From positions 1 through 22,427 of the forward strand of contig NXFV01001078.1 of assembly GCA_002803225.1 (NCBI GenBank): DNA of 22,427 nucleotides, in the 5' to 3' direction. Every line of letters begins with the position of its first letter. Positions within the stretch are counted from its first letter, which is position 1. The notes below the pieces were generated by a model. That model did no database searches. It was not told the DNA's origin and saw only the letters and a program-made list of their open reading frames with translations. Shown here one piece after another: positions 1 through 9,415 of this stretch. The translations under genes and the position numbers were made by a program. This stretch comes from Gamarada debralockiae. Taxonomy: Eukaryota > Ascomycota > Leotiomycetes > Helotiales > Hyphodiscaceae.

Positions 1-780
1 TCTTAATATTAAGAAGTATAATAAATACTTAGATAATATTAATATATTTATTATAAATACTAAAATAGTCGCTAGAAAGAATATAAAGGGTAAGTACTTA
101 ACTATTATAAAGAAGCTAAAAGTTTTAAGTTATAATAATAAAGCTACTAAGCTAGCTAAAATATAACTCTTAATTTAAGAACTTTAAAATTAACTTAATA
201 AATCTAAGTTTAATATTAAGAAAGCTTATATTTAAATTAAATAATTAAAGTAAAGCTCTACTAAGATATTAGTAATTACTTTAAAGAAGCCTATAGCTAA
301 GTCTATACTTACTATAGCAATTTAACTATTTTCTTAACCTTAACCTAACTCCTGCTTAAGTATATTAATTTTAATATTAGTTATACTAACTATATTACTT
401 ATAAACACTATAATTAATATTAGAATTAATATAATTAAGTTAATAGATTAAGAGGACTAGATAACTTAAATAGTAAATTAAGTAGCTTTAGTAGAAAATA
501 GATCTTATATAATATATAAATAAAGGATAAAGGGGTAATTTTAAGAACTAAAGAGCAAAACTTATAAAAGAGAATTAATAATTATAAGTATTTAGCCTAA
601 ATAAAGGTATTTAAATTTCTTTTAAGAGAAGGTAATATAATAGCTAGTACTATTATATAATATATTTGCGGCTAGAACTAGTAGACAGCCGTATAAGGGT
701 TAATCTTAGTATTATAAAAGTCAAGGCTTACTCTCTTCCTTTCCTTTCCTTCTTTCTTTAGCTTAGTATTTTTAATAAAC
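1..780. repeat. AT-rich repeat-derived DNA, probably RIP-degraded
   Basis: The stretch is strongly AT-rich, dominated by TA-containing words, with stop codons in every frame and no recognisable coding region. Around 700-780 a TATAAAAG motif is followed by a long CT-rich run and a TTTAGCTTAGT word; a similar TTAGCTTAGT word occurs inside the solo LTR downstream (near 1117-1127), so the end of this block may be an old LTR. In filamentous ascomycetes such composition is typical of transposon copies mutated by RIP. Which element it was cannot be told from the sequence. Confidence 0.6.
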
Positions 781-838
781 CGTGATCTTTAAACTCCGCG
801 CTTTAGACCTTTGTATCAATCCCGCCGTTATATCTACT

Positions 839-1303
839 ATCGAGCTATTATTACTCCTAATACTTATAAAAAGGTCTTACTTGAGCTTTAAAGCCTTACT
901 ACTATACTGCAAATTATCATTAGCCTTGTGGCTGCTGTGTGTGACGGCGCTGGCCATCACGTGATCCAAGCGAGGTTCTTACAATTGTAAGACCCACCTA
1001 AACCTGAGAAACAAGGCCACAACAACTTTTCCTCCCAGACCTTCGCGCTTGTCTAGCGTGGCTTGGCATGGCTCCTGTATATTAGCTCGAGCTCTCTCTA
1101 GAGCTCTCCTTCTCTCCTTAGCTTAGTTTTCTATAGTCTTAGTGCAATACTATCATGCTCTTCTTGAGGCCTCTGTATAGTGCCGTGACACTGTGGCACG
1201 CAAATTCATGTAAGGTCACCATATGGGTGGGTACCTCTAATCAATCAACTAACTATTTTTGGTTAGTGCGAAATAACCCCGTACGTCCTATAATACTGTA
1301 ATT
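839..1303 (+). repeat. Dispersed repeat copy A, interrupted by a solo LTR
   Basis: Positions 839-939 and 1191-1303 together match, in order and on the same strand, the continuous stretch 21793-22000 near the other end of the window. Shared words include a CTAATACTTATAAA TATA-like block, GAGCCTTGTGG, ATTCATG, GGTACCTC and TTGGTTAGTG. Near the join most differences are C/T or G/A transitions, as expected of RIP-mutated copies. The 251 bp between the two halves are an insertion (separate entry). The repeat family is not recognised; the TATA-like block suggests it could itself be part of an LTR. Confidence 0.75.
940..1190. mobile_element. Solo LTR, 251 bp, 5-bp target duplication CTGTG
   Basis: The segment starts TGTGACGGC and ends GCCGTGACA, so it has TG...CA ends and short imperfect terminal inverted repeats. 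It is flanked by CTGTG at 935-939 and again at 1191-1195. Removing the segment and one CTGTG gives a continuous match to the uninterrupted repeat copy at 21793-22000, which acts as the empty-site allele. This is what remains after the two LTRs of a retrotransposon recombine. It carries the palindromes ATCACGTGAT (955-964) and CTTACAATTGTAAG (978-991). Copia or gypsy origin cannot be decided. Confidence 0.85.
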
Positions 1304-1661
1304 ACGATATAATTTATATATGTAATCATTTGGTGCTTGTGGCTGTTCAGGACTGTGGCTGACGTGAATTGTTTTTTTCCAACCGCGGGATTTCAGCACA
1401 AGTAGTATGTTCCTTGGCCGGTACCCACTAAGCCATAGATTCAGAGGCCTCTCACAGGACAGTCCTATCACAGTCCTATAGTATTAATACATTATACTTA
1501 GCTAATCCTCTTAGTGAGTATGTTTCTAACGGCCAAGATTCCGTAAGAGAAGGGTCTTGTAACGTGTCTTCTAACTCTTCCGTTCTTTGATAGGATACGA
1601 TAAAAACGTGAGGTCACTGCTACTTAAATATAGAATTGAGCTGAAGGAAGACTACGCAAAA
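1304..1661. other. Intergenic stretch without recognised features
   Basis: Between the repeat copy and the SET-domain relic I see no coding region, repeat or RNA gene that I can support. The last ~100 bp would contain the former promoter of the relic. Confidence 0.4.
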
Positions 1662-2057
1662 ATGTCGAGCTTAACAAGTGACCTAATATACGCCCTTTAG
1701 GAGGTCCCTAGGAAAGGCAAAGGTCTCGTCGCCATACGAAAGATCCCTAGGGGTACGCGCATCCTTTGTGAAGAGCCTGTCGTTAGAGTGCCCGAAGTTG
1801 TACTTGATAGCTAGACCCTTTCAGTATCTATACGCAGGCAAGTCGATGTACTTACTCTAGACTAATGATAAGCCTTCCTCTTTATGTATAACATTTACGC
1901 GGATGATGCTGCCTCGCGGCACCTCGGAATCATCCGAACGAACGCTCTCCCCTTTAGAGACAATATGCGGGAAGGGGGTATTTTCCTTAATATATATCAT
2001 ATCAATTATACCTGTAACAATAACACCCAGAAAAGCTAGAACAAGAATATTAAACAG
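1662..2057 (+). pseudogene. SET-domain protein gene, decayed by in-frame stops
   Basis: One frame from the ATG at 1662 gives a continuous match to the common fungal family of small SET-domain (lysine methyltransferase-like) proteins: GKGLVAIRKIPRGTRILCEE followed by PVVRVPEV (about codons 19-46), a segment resembling FLFMYNIYAD, then RTNALPF, and finally INYTCNNN where the family has INHSC.PNA. The frame is never shifted but is broken by stops at 1698, 1812, 1863, 1866, 1869 and 2037. Those at 1698, 1812, 1863 and 1869 are one C-to-T step from a Gln codon. The one at 2037 sits where relatives have Trp (TGG to TAG). This is the pattern expected from RIP. Homology fades after NIKQ at 2057, so the 3' half of the SET domain is missing or unrecognisable. 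It cannot encode a functional enzyme. Confidence 0.8.
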
Positions 2058-2831
2058 GTGGGCGGCGACGACGCGATCGTAATTTTCGGAATTAATAGGT
2101 CAGGAGTGTTCGAGAGAGGCATATAACATATCTAAAATGAAAATATATAGAAATTTTGATATATTAGTAGATTTAGAGCCGCTTGAATTCGAAGTACCTA
2201 TGGTTTGTCTCGTCACGGGGTGCGTCTCTCGACGCAGGGACAGACGTTATGATGATTTCATAACTGATGTCTCAGCTATGCACCTTTGAGTTGATCTGGT
2301 AGATTGAATAATTACCAGGAAATCCCAAGCGACTTGTGGAAACTACACAAAGAGGATTTAATGGAGCGTAACTGATGTAACTTCAGATTATATAAGAGAA
2401 TATAATGCCGTGAGATCTCGATAGACTGATACGGCACAAGAGTACGCTTGAAACCTTTTCGGAAAATAGATGATTGATCTACGCGAGAGAAAGAATCACT
2501 CAACCTAGTTGAGTGATTAGAAGTTTGAAGAAGTCGAAAGTGAGAAGTTCCTGCATCTGGCACGTGCTGGAGCTACAACTTTTAGTGCGGAGTTGGCGAG
2601 ATGCTGTGAATTACAGTACTTAATTCCCCGAAGTAACTCCTTCCAAGCGACGGAGTCGGCGAAACAATTCAGCGACGCCAGCCAAAATGAAAGTTCGCAA
2701 GGCCATACGAAAGATCAAGAGAGAGGTAAACAGACTCATCAACCATAACCAACTCCCGCCACCCACACCACCCGTTCTAGGAACCATTCCAGATAATCGA
2801 TTCCTGTGTCACATCGTCCACAACCCGCACA
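2058..2831. other. Region upstream of rub1
   Basis: The stretch holds no recognised gene. It includes an 11-bp-arm hairpin at 2494-2518 (separate entry). A short reading frame begins at an ATG at 2687 (AAAATG context), opens 145 bp before the rub1 start in another frame, and runs across the rub1 start if unspliced. It is either 5' leader sequence or an upstream ORF, depending on where transcription starts. Confidence 0.4.
2494..2518. other. Perfect 11-bp inverted repeat, 3-nt loop
   Basis: AATCACTCAAC at 2494-2504 is the exact reverse complement of GTTGAGTGATT at 2508-2518, separated by CTA. It lies about 310-340 bp upstream of the rub1 start. It could be a symmetric protein-binding site or a cruciform/hairpin; no known factor site was recognised. 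Confidence 0.7.
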
Positions 2832-3392
2832 ATGTTAATCAAGTAAGACTCCACCTTCCATTCGCTCGCAGAGCTGACCATCAATAGAGTCCGAACCTTA
2901 ACAGGGAAGGAGATCGAACTGGACATTGAACCCGATTACAAGGTATACCTTCGCTCATCCTGGCAAAGTATCTGGCTGACGTGTTTACTCCTCCCAGGTC
3001 TCGCAGATTAAGGAGAAGGTTGAGGAGAAGGAAGGCATACCACCTGTACAACAGCGTTTGATCTTTGGCGGAAAGCAGATGTGCGTTTCCCGTTTCCTTG
3101 ATCATAATACCTCATCGCAAGCTCCAAATCTACGGCCAACGCTCTTCTGCATTTTCTCGCGATCTTGGGCGTTACTTCACTTTCCCGTTGCTTGAGCAGC
3201 TGGCTCGCGATCTTCCCCACCTACCCCGCCATCTGCCCCTCCATCCAAAGCTGACAACCTCACTAACACTTCATCTAATACAGGACCGACGAAAAAACTG
3301 CCGCTGAATATCAACTGGAAGGAGGCGCTACACTCCATCTTGTTCTCGCATTGCGTGGTGGTTCTGCTCTCCAACTTCACACTGCTGCCTAG
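2832..3392 (+). CDS. rub1: Ubiquitin-like protein Rub1/NEDD8 (four exons)
   Basis: Rub1/NEDD8 is the ubiquitin-like modifier attached through its C-terminal glycine to cullins, activating cullin-RING ubiquitin ligases. Exons by splice signals: 2832-2842, 2888-2942, 2998-3080, 3284-3392; introns of 45, 55 and 203 bp, all GT-AG. The product has 85 residues, starting [19 protein letters not shown], with the conserved [19 protein letters not shown] core and [10 protein letters not shown] ending at residue 76. As in NEDD8, residue 72 is Ala (ubiquitin has Arg), the main E1-discriminating position. Nine residues (SALQLHTAA) follow Gly76 and must be cleaved off to mature the protein. The first exon holds only 11 coding bases, so simple ORF calling misses the start. 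The gene is convergent with elongin A at 3929-5246. Confidence 0.95.
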
Positions 3393-3928
3393 TCTCGATT
3401 TCGATTTCCTACTCATTCACCTTCGACTGGCCTCACCGCATACCCTTCCGATTGCACGCCTTCATTTTCCTTCCACTCCAACAACTTGCATCATCACACG
3501 CATACTGGCGAATACATTTTTGATGGATTGATCTGGTCTGGAATGGATGGTCCGGCTGATATGGATGGCTGTGGCATTGCATTTCTTTTCCTTACGTTAC
3601 GTTACGGTATGAGGCATGAAGATCATGGAAGATCTGGGTGGCGTTTTCGCATGCTTTCTGCATGTAAGCAAGCTCTGGTCATTACTGGATCATCTTGAGA
3701 TTCTATGCGTTTGGGAAGCCAGATAGACAATTGATGGTTGCTATGCTCTCCAGCCTCAACAAATGCAAGCGGTGAATTTTACGTTAGATTTGATTTCAAA
3801 CGGCATGTCTCTATCGAGCCCATATTTACGAATCTAGAAGGCCAATATGATTCCCGCCAACGCCACGCTCATGCCCCGAATTCTCATGCTCCAATACTTC
3901 AAACTAAAACCAATAAATCAGAACCCCA

Positions 3929-5246
3929 TTATCTAGCTCTGGGTTTCTTGGATGCCGCACGATTGAATATGTCAGGTGGTGGGCGTCTCTTAACTATCAT
4001 CCGATTCCGCTCGCCGGTGCTAGGACTGGGACTGCGGGAAAGGGTTGTTGGAGTCGAGGAGCGCGGGGGTGTAGGACCTCGCGGTGAGAGCTTTGGTCTT
4101 GGTTTACCTATTATGGAGGATATCATATCCGAGGGCTTAGGTCTTCCCGATGGACTGGACGAGGATGTTGGTGAAGATAGGAGTTGGCGGGGCTGGGACC
4201 TGATTGTGGATGTTTGAGAGGAGGAAGATAGTGCTAGCGACGATCTTGCAACGACAAAGGCCGTCGCCATGGGTCGACTTTGAGGTTTAGGTTTCTCGTC
4301 GAATAGCTCTTCCAGGTCATCCTCCTCTTCGTCTTCTGAAGAGCCAACGAGTGTTGGCTCCGCAGCCCCGGAAGCTTGTCCCCTTGACATTGTCAAAGCC
4401 CTCAGCCTCTTCTCCCTCTCTTCCAGGCTCGGACCACCCAGCCTCCCCTCGAACTGGCCCGGCACATTCCTCTTTTTGCTCAGAATCCTGACTGGTGGCT
4501 GCGCAGCCATCCGATCCCTACGGTATTCGTTGACCATCCCCGCTGGCGCCTGCTTAATCTGTCCTACCCTCCCATGCAACTCGTGCGTTGGCCTAGCAAG
4601 TTTTCCCCTCTGAGAAATCTCCTTCGCCTCCCGCCTCGCTCTGGTCATCACACTCTTCCCATCCGTCAACTTCGTCTTGCTCCCACTCGTCCAAGTCAGC
4701 GCACTCGCGTTCGGCCTTATCACACCTGTCTCCCTATTCCTCCCCAACGGCACACCCCCATTATTAGCCATCATCCTCGGATCCCTGGGCAACTTAGGCA
4801 ATTTCCTCAACTCCACAATCTTAGAAACATTCGTCGCCTTCTTCTTATTCAGTTCCGCCAGACTAGCCTTCAAAACTGCCTCATCCCTCTCCAACTCCTT
4901 CTGTTGCTCCTTCTTATATTTGCAGTAGATCTCGTACCATTTCGTAGGGTTCTTGGGGATGTAGTTCTTGGATTTCCAGTTCGGGATGTCTCGTTGGATG
5001 AAAGCATGCCAGAGCTCGGCGTCTTCGCCTTTTATTTGGGGAGAGCGGATCTCGATTTGGTGGAGTTGTTCGGGACTGTCAATGCGTGCGAGGACAGGCT
5101 TGATTTTCCAGTATTCGAAGTCGCCGACGTCGACGAGACCTGTGGGGTGTTAACGGGGCTGCTTTGGGAAAGTGATTGGGCGACATACTGCGCACGTTTT
5201 TGATGCAGGCTTTTGTGCAAGAATTGACGAGAGTAGGGGCTGGCAT
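3929..5246 (-). CDS. Elongin-A-like protein (RNA polymerase II elongation factor / ubiquitin ligase subunit)
   Basis: Elongin A pairs with elongin C. In yeast (Ela1) it serves as receptor of a Cul3 ligase that ubiquitinates stalled RNA polymerase II in the nucleus. Two exons: 5246-5189 and 5139-3929 (descending), split by a 49-bp GT-AG intron; 422 residues. The N-terminus MPAPTLVNSCTKACI resembles an elongin-C-binding BC box (Thr5-Leu6, Cys10). It is followed by the F-box-like stretch LVDVGDFEYW...PVLARIDSPEQLHQIE (about 21-49) and WHAFIQRDIPNW. Residues ~128-225 carry family blocks such as LPRDPRMMANNGGVPLG, WTSGSKTKLTDGKSVMTRAR and QAPAGMVNEYR. The rest is acidic, then Ser/Pro-rich and probably disordered, ending in a basic, NLS-like tail (KKPRAR). 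The start is supported by the spliced N-terminal motif; without splicing the BC box is lost. Confidence 0.9.
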
Positions 5247-5799
5247 TGTGCACTGTTAGAATTCGACAGGCGTTTACTGGTTGGGCTTGGAATGGTGAGC
5301 AATTGTGAGTCTGCAACGGTGCTTCGTGCGACTTCGAAGACCGGGCTGACGATCCGGAGGCTGAGATGATGTCGCAATGAAACGTGTTGTCAAGAGATCG
5401 GGATCAAATTCGGGGGCCAGGAAAGAAGATAGAAAAAGGAGTTGAGTAAATACGTGAATCATATGGGTACCAACATGGTGGTTCTTTGATTTTATACAAT
5501 TATTGCAACGACAAAGAGGTTGTGATGTGGTTGGAGTTCCAGCCGCGCCACGGATTTGTGTGACGCTACGCAGCGGGCCCGCATCCAATCACCCTTCACT
5601 GCCTTCATGTGATTCCGGGAAGCGCTGGATTGGTACATTTCAAGTTTGGTTTATTTTCTCGCCTTTGAATCAGCTGTAAGATTCTACTTTAGTTTAATCA
5701 GCAGTTTATATTTTCGAATGTTGAAAAGCATGTCTTGACCTCCAAGAGAATTCTAGCCGCACCGCACAACAAAAACCGCCAAGACCTTCCCCCACATCT
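5247..5799. other. Intergenic: elongin A upstream region
   Basis: This stretch lies between the start of elongin A and the 3' end of the hydrolase, both on the minus strand. It should hold the elongin A promoter and the hydrolase 3' UTR. No recognised gene or repeat was found. Confidence 0.4.
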
Positions 5800-6948
5800 T
5801 CAAAAGCCTTGCTCTTCCAGCCAATTATGCGCATCATTGAACGATTTCCTAGCCGTATATTGAAGATTGATATCATGGCCTGTATCCGGTACAGCATAAG
5901 AGGAAAAATTTGACGCCGCAGGAAAGAATCTTGCGGCAGCACCCAACTGCGAAGTCGCTCCAGACCCACAATCTGCATCGTTGCAGAACGCACCGTCTTT
6001 TGCCCCTGACATGATACGAACTGGTCCAGTATAGTTCGACGCAGTTCCAAATCCCATACCAATTGTTGCGGCTTCGCCGATGGTGACGGTGTCCTGGGTA
6101 GCGAAATCGATGGATAACATGACTGGGTCGAAGGTGCCTACGGGGCCGTATAAGACTTCCTGGCGGATTGTAGAGTTGAAAGTTGCTTGATATCCAGGAG
6201 GAAGTTTTGCAAACCGGACTGCGATCTCGCTGGCAGGCTTGGTGGCGAGAGATGCGTCGGAGAGAGCTCCGCTGTAGCCAGTGAGGATGAAAGCGTCACA
6301 ACTTTCGGGATATTGAGTAGCTAGTGCGTTACCAAGACAGGAACCGAATGAGTGGCCGACATATATAACGTTGCTGAATATTCGCGGCAGAATATTGCCG
6401 TTCTTCACTCCAAGAATGACTTCGTTGACGATAGTGACTTCAAGAGGAAGTTGGACTGCAGAGATAGGGTCCGGATGACTGGATAGACCGGACCCAAGTC
6501 GATCGATGGAGAGGGTAGGATAACCTTCGCTTGATGCGTATTCGATCCAGGAGTAGCGGTTTGGTTGGTAGCCCGGATAGCCTAGAGCCGACCAATAGAC
6601 TTTGCTGTACGTGATTCCATGGACGAGTAACTGTAAAGTGGTGCTTCGGCTGGCGATTCTTCTCGCGGGCTCGCAGTAACGGGCCGATATCGTGTAATTA
6701 CCTGAGACTTCGTGGTACACTGGGTTCATCGATGCAGCAGTGAGGACTGATTGGACATAAGTTGTATTGGAAAGATCGCCAGTGGCATTGATAATCAGAT
6801 TGCTCCCGCTTGCGGAGATGGGTATCATGAAGTCGGTACATGATGGTGTGTAGATGGAAGCCTCTATGGCGAGGGTTAATATAGACCATATGACTAAGGC
6901 CAGGTCAGCTCGGCCCAGAGACCCCGAAGGAGTGGGTTGGAATGACAT
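5800..6948 (-). CDS. Alpha/beta hydrolase, secreted or membrane-anchored
   Basis: A 382-residue intronless reading frame with the alpha/beta-hydrolase fold signature. There is an oxyanion-hole LLVHG (107-111), the nucleophile elbow GHSFGS with Ser200, an acidic residue candidate Asp318 in GAKDG, and His358 in DTGHD. A hydrophobic segment at about 16-31 after a short hydrophilic lead may be a signal peptide or anchor. Several N-x-S/T sites (e.g. NATG, NTTY, NYTI, NFSS) and scattered cysteines fit passage through the secretory pathway. The substrate cannot be inferred; relatives are usually left as uncharacterised AB-hydrolase proteins. The start ATG at 6948 is the first in frame. It is divergent from thoc7, with about 630 bp between the starts. 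Confidence 0.85.
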   Translation of the reverse strand: MSFQPTPSGSLGRADLALVIWSILTLAIEASIYTPSCTDFMIPISASGSNLIINATGDLSNTTYVQSVLTAASMNPVYHEVSGNYTISARYCEPARRIASRSTTLQLLVHGITYSKVYWSALGYPGYQPNRYSWIEYASSEGYPTLSIDRLGSGLSSHPDPISAVQLPLEVTIVNEVILGVKNGNILPRIFSNVIYVGHSFGSCLGNALATQYPESCDAFILTGYSGALSDASLATKPASEIAVRFAKLPPGYQATFNSTIRQEVLYGPVGTFDPVMLSIDFATQDTVTIGEAATIGMGFGTASNYTGPVRIMSGAKDGAFCNDADCGSGATSQLGAAARFFPAASNFSSYAVPDTGHDINLQYTARKSFNDAHNWLEEQGF

Positions 6949-7577
6949 GCTTCAGGGCGTGCTGAAACTGGAGTAAATGGAACGCTCAATAAAGGAGTGA
7001 AGGAGGCGGGAAAAGAGAATTGATCGATATATACCCAACAAAAATTCCTAAATGAATGCTGGTATGATCTTCCTCTAAGGTAGTGACTAGCCACCTCGTA
7101 GCTGCACGTCAACCCCGATTCGCCGACCGTCTTGCCGAGTCGAGATTGAATAGAGCTTGGGTGGGGAAACAGAGATAGAGCTGAGGTATCGTAGAGATTC
7201 GGGGAATAGAGTATTTCCTCTGCAAGAGACCATTACCCAAGCATGAAGTGTCTGCCTACCGGTACACGCACATGGAGAAGATTGATACAACTTTGTCCGT
7301 CAACCTTGGGACGCTATGACAAGCCACAGGGATAACTCGAAAGACAATGATGCTATCATGTCATCGTCGTTGTGTACGTCAATATTGGGGATGTGAGGAC
7401 TAAATCACTGATGTCCGGAGGAGGAGCCGGAAGACATTGCTTTATAAACAAGGCTGAGGAGAGCGATTTCCCAATTTGGCTAGTCAGGAGGCCTTAAATT
7501 CCAGGCTTCGTTCGCAACTGCCAATCAACATCTCCCCGTCACACTCTTCCTACACTGTCAATTCTCAAGATTTCACA
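6949..7577. promoter_or_regulatory. Divergent intergenic region between hydrolase and thoc7
   Basis: Start codons of the hydrolase (minus) and the THO subunit (plus) face away from each other across 629 bp, so both promoters must lie here. A TTTATAAA motif sits at 7440-7447 upstream of thoc7. No repeat or additional gene was recognised. Confidence 0.5.
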
Positions 7578-8672
7578 ATGTCTTCATTCCCGATGCTCGA
7601 GCAGCGCGAAGAAGACGAGCTCCACAAATCGCGCCTTTTAAACGTTGAAGAAAAGCCATTCAAACGAATCACCAAACGTCTCCTCACACCCGGCTCCCTC
7701 ATCTCCACACCCAGCAAACTCCCAACTCCTCCTCCTTCCTCATCCGAAGAAGAATCAGCCCTCGAAACCGAGCGCCGGAAACAGCTCGATGATCGCCGTC
7801 AATTCCGGGAAGATGTGCTCCTCGATTTCGCTGCCTTTGATAGCAGCATTGCCCGGATACAATTCCTGCGAAACAGCAATGAGCGCGAACGCGAGCGGTA
7901 TAAAGCTGACAAGGAGCGAATTCTGGAGACGATGGGTGCAGTGAGGGAAAGTACGGCGCTGCTGAGGGTCCAGCTTGAGGAGAGTAGAGCGACGTTGGAT
8001 CAGAGGAAGAAATTTGACAAGTTGGCGGAAAAGATCACGAATAATAAGTTATTGCGGCCGAGGGAGGACCAGGAGATTAATCTGAAGAAATTGGAGGAGG
8101 AGTGCAAGGAACTGGAGAGAGAGAGCAGGGCGTATGGGGAGACGTGGAAGGAGCGACGGGAGCAATTTGGGAGGATTGTGGAGGAGGGTATGCAGTTGAG
8201 ACGGTTGATTAGGGATGAGAAGGAGGAGGTGGAGAGGAGGGAGGGTATGGATGGTGGGGAGGAAGATGGAGAGGTTGGTGAGGGATCCCGGGGTGGGCAG
8301 ACGCCGAAGCATAGTAGTGCGAGCGGAGGTGCGACACCTAGACCTGATTCTCAGCGACCGAATAGCCCGGATGGAGGTCTCAAGCCGCGGCCGTTGGCTT
8401 CGGGGTCGTTGTCGAGGTCGGGCAGTAGGTCGAATAGTCGAGCGGCGTCTCCTGCTGTTTCTGGGAGACGAAGAGAGGAGGCTGAGGAGGGAGAGGATTC
8501 TACGATGGCTGATGCCGTGAACGCCGCGGAGTCTGATACTGCGCCAGATATATCGATGGCAGAGGCGGAGACTCAAGTTGAGGGAGAGACGCCGCGAGTT
8601 ACTATTGACGAGCCGACTGACGAAGCGGTTCTGGAGGAGGGCGAAGCGGAAGACAAGATGGATACCACGTAG
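7578..8672 (+). CDS. THO complex subunit 7 (mRNA export/transcription)
   Basis: THOC7 is a coiled-coil subunit of the nuclear THO/TREX complex that couples transcription to mRNA export. The 364-residue product carries the family N-terminus: EEDELHKSRLLNVEEKPFKR then ITKRLL (about 11-36). A long charged helical region with heptad-like character follows (about 60-225). The tail is Ser/Arg/Pro-rich, then acidic (about 226-364), longer than in animal THOC7 and probably disordered. I chose the ATG at 7578 (CACAATG context). The frame is open upstream to about 7476 but has no ATG there. No introns are needed. It is convergent with the tubulin cofactor gene, whose stop lies 212 bp away. Confidence 0.85.
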   Translation: MSSFPMLEQREEDELHKSRLLNVEEKPFKRITKRLLTPGSLISTPSKLPTPPPSSSEEESALETERRKQLDDRRQFREDVLLDFAAFDSSIARIQFLRNSNERERERYKADKERILETMGAVRESTALLRVQLEESRATLDQRKKFDKLAEKITNNKLLRPREDQEINLKKLEEECKELERESRAYGETWKERREQFGRIVEEGMQLRRLIRDEKEEVERREGMDGGEEDGEVGEGSRGGQTPKHSSASGGATPRPDSQRPNSPDGGLKPRPLASGSLSRSGSRSNSRAASPAVSGRRREEAEEGEDSTMADAVNAAESDTAPDISMAEAETQVEGETPRVTIDEPTDEAVLEEGEAEDKMDTT

Positions 8673-8883
8673 TTCATCTAGAATCATATGTACGATGTAT
8701 TGTACCATAGAAAAGAATGATACCCTCTATTTGCCAGCCACAAACTCCCATCCATCTCCCAGCCATTTTACTTTCATTTTGAAAGTCCATTCTATCATCC
8801 TCTCCTGGTATCATTCCGTTGCATAATTTCACATAACTCGCTCAGCCAAACCCAAACTCCCATTTATGTTATAGCACGGCCCC

Positions 8884-9415
8884 TTATTTCTCACTCTTAG
8901 CAGCCTTCTTAGCGTCTTCAATAACACCCTTCGCCTTACTGATCTCCTCCTCGCTGGCCCCGCCCTGCTGTGCGCTTTCGACTTGGTCTTCGAGCTTTTG
9001 AAGTGCGTCGGTGATTCGTTGGCGGAGGGGTGGGAAGACGGCTTTCGTTTCCTCGATTGCGGCACGCTATGTAGAAAGTTAGCTTGATAAGAGCTTGAAT
9101 ATATTTTATTCCAGCGCAAACTTGGTCTACATTGCGGGGTAGCTTTGCGACTTGCTGTTCAGTCCTACCCACCCCAGGAAGAAAAGACCATTCCAACTGA
9201 TCCACACATATTTCTCAAGCTTTATTAAAGAAGCAAAGTTTCATGCTTACCTCCTGCTTCAGCTGGTACTCCGCATTCTCATCCTCGTCTTTCGAGGCCA
9301 GTACCTTCTCAACACGCGCCTCTTGTTGCTGCAGTTCCTTGTAATACGAGGCTTCCTCCTTGACCAGGCGCTGCACGGCGGACGTCGCGATCGACAGCTG
9401 GCTTGGTGGTGCCAT
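8884..9415 (-). CDS. Tubulin-binding cofactor A (tubulin-specific chaperone A)
   Basis: Cofactor A (yeast Rbl2) captures beta-tubulin in the cytosol during tubulin folding. Two exons: 9415-9251 and 9066-8884 (descending), with a 184-bp intron (GTAAGC...TAG); 115 residues, the usual family length. Exon 1 encodes MAPPSQLSIATSAVQRLVKE and continues through KELQQQEARVEKV to ENAEYQLKQE. Exon 2 joins in phase 0 with RAAIEETKAVFPPLRQRI, the family's most conserved block, and ends in a Lys-rich helix (IEDAKKAAKSEK). The whole protein is predicted to be helical, as expected for this three-helix bundle. No lesions were seen. Confidence 0.93.

Noticed and set aside
301..360. Telomere-like CTTAACCTTAACCTAAC words in the AT-rich left flank
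   Set aside because: Too short and irregular for a telomere or interstitial telomeric array; AT-rich degenerate DNA gives such words by chance.
1733..2716. The 15-bp word GCCATACGAAAGATC occurs in the SET relic and again upstream of rub1
   Set aside because: One exact 15-mer pair is within chance expectation for 22 kb, and the surrounding sequence does not align.
3738..4217. Long plus-strand open frame of 159 codons
   Set aside because: It lies antisense to the elongin A C-terminal coding region, whose biased codons keep the opposite strand open; no family resemblance.
4574..5203. Plus-strand open frame of 209 codons
   Set aside because: Antisense to elongin A exon 2 and its intron; composition is a Leu/Arg/Pro-rich shadow of the real gene.
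5032..5316. Minus-strand frame of 94 codons overlapping the elongin A start
   Set aside because: It is the wrong frame of elongin A exons 1-2; splicing at 5188/5139 gives the family sequence instead.
7476..7577. N-terminal extension of the THO subunit to 7476
   Set aside because: No ATG in that stretch; the family N-terminus begins just after the ATG at 7578.
8049..8708. Minus-strand open frame of 219 codons
   Set aside because: Antisense shadow of the Glu/Arg-rich and Ser-rich part of the THO subunit gene.
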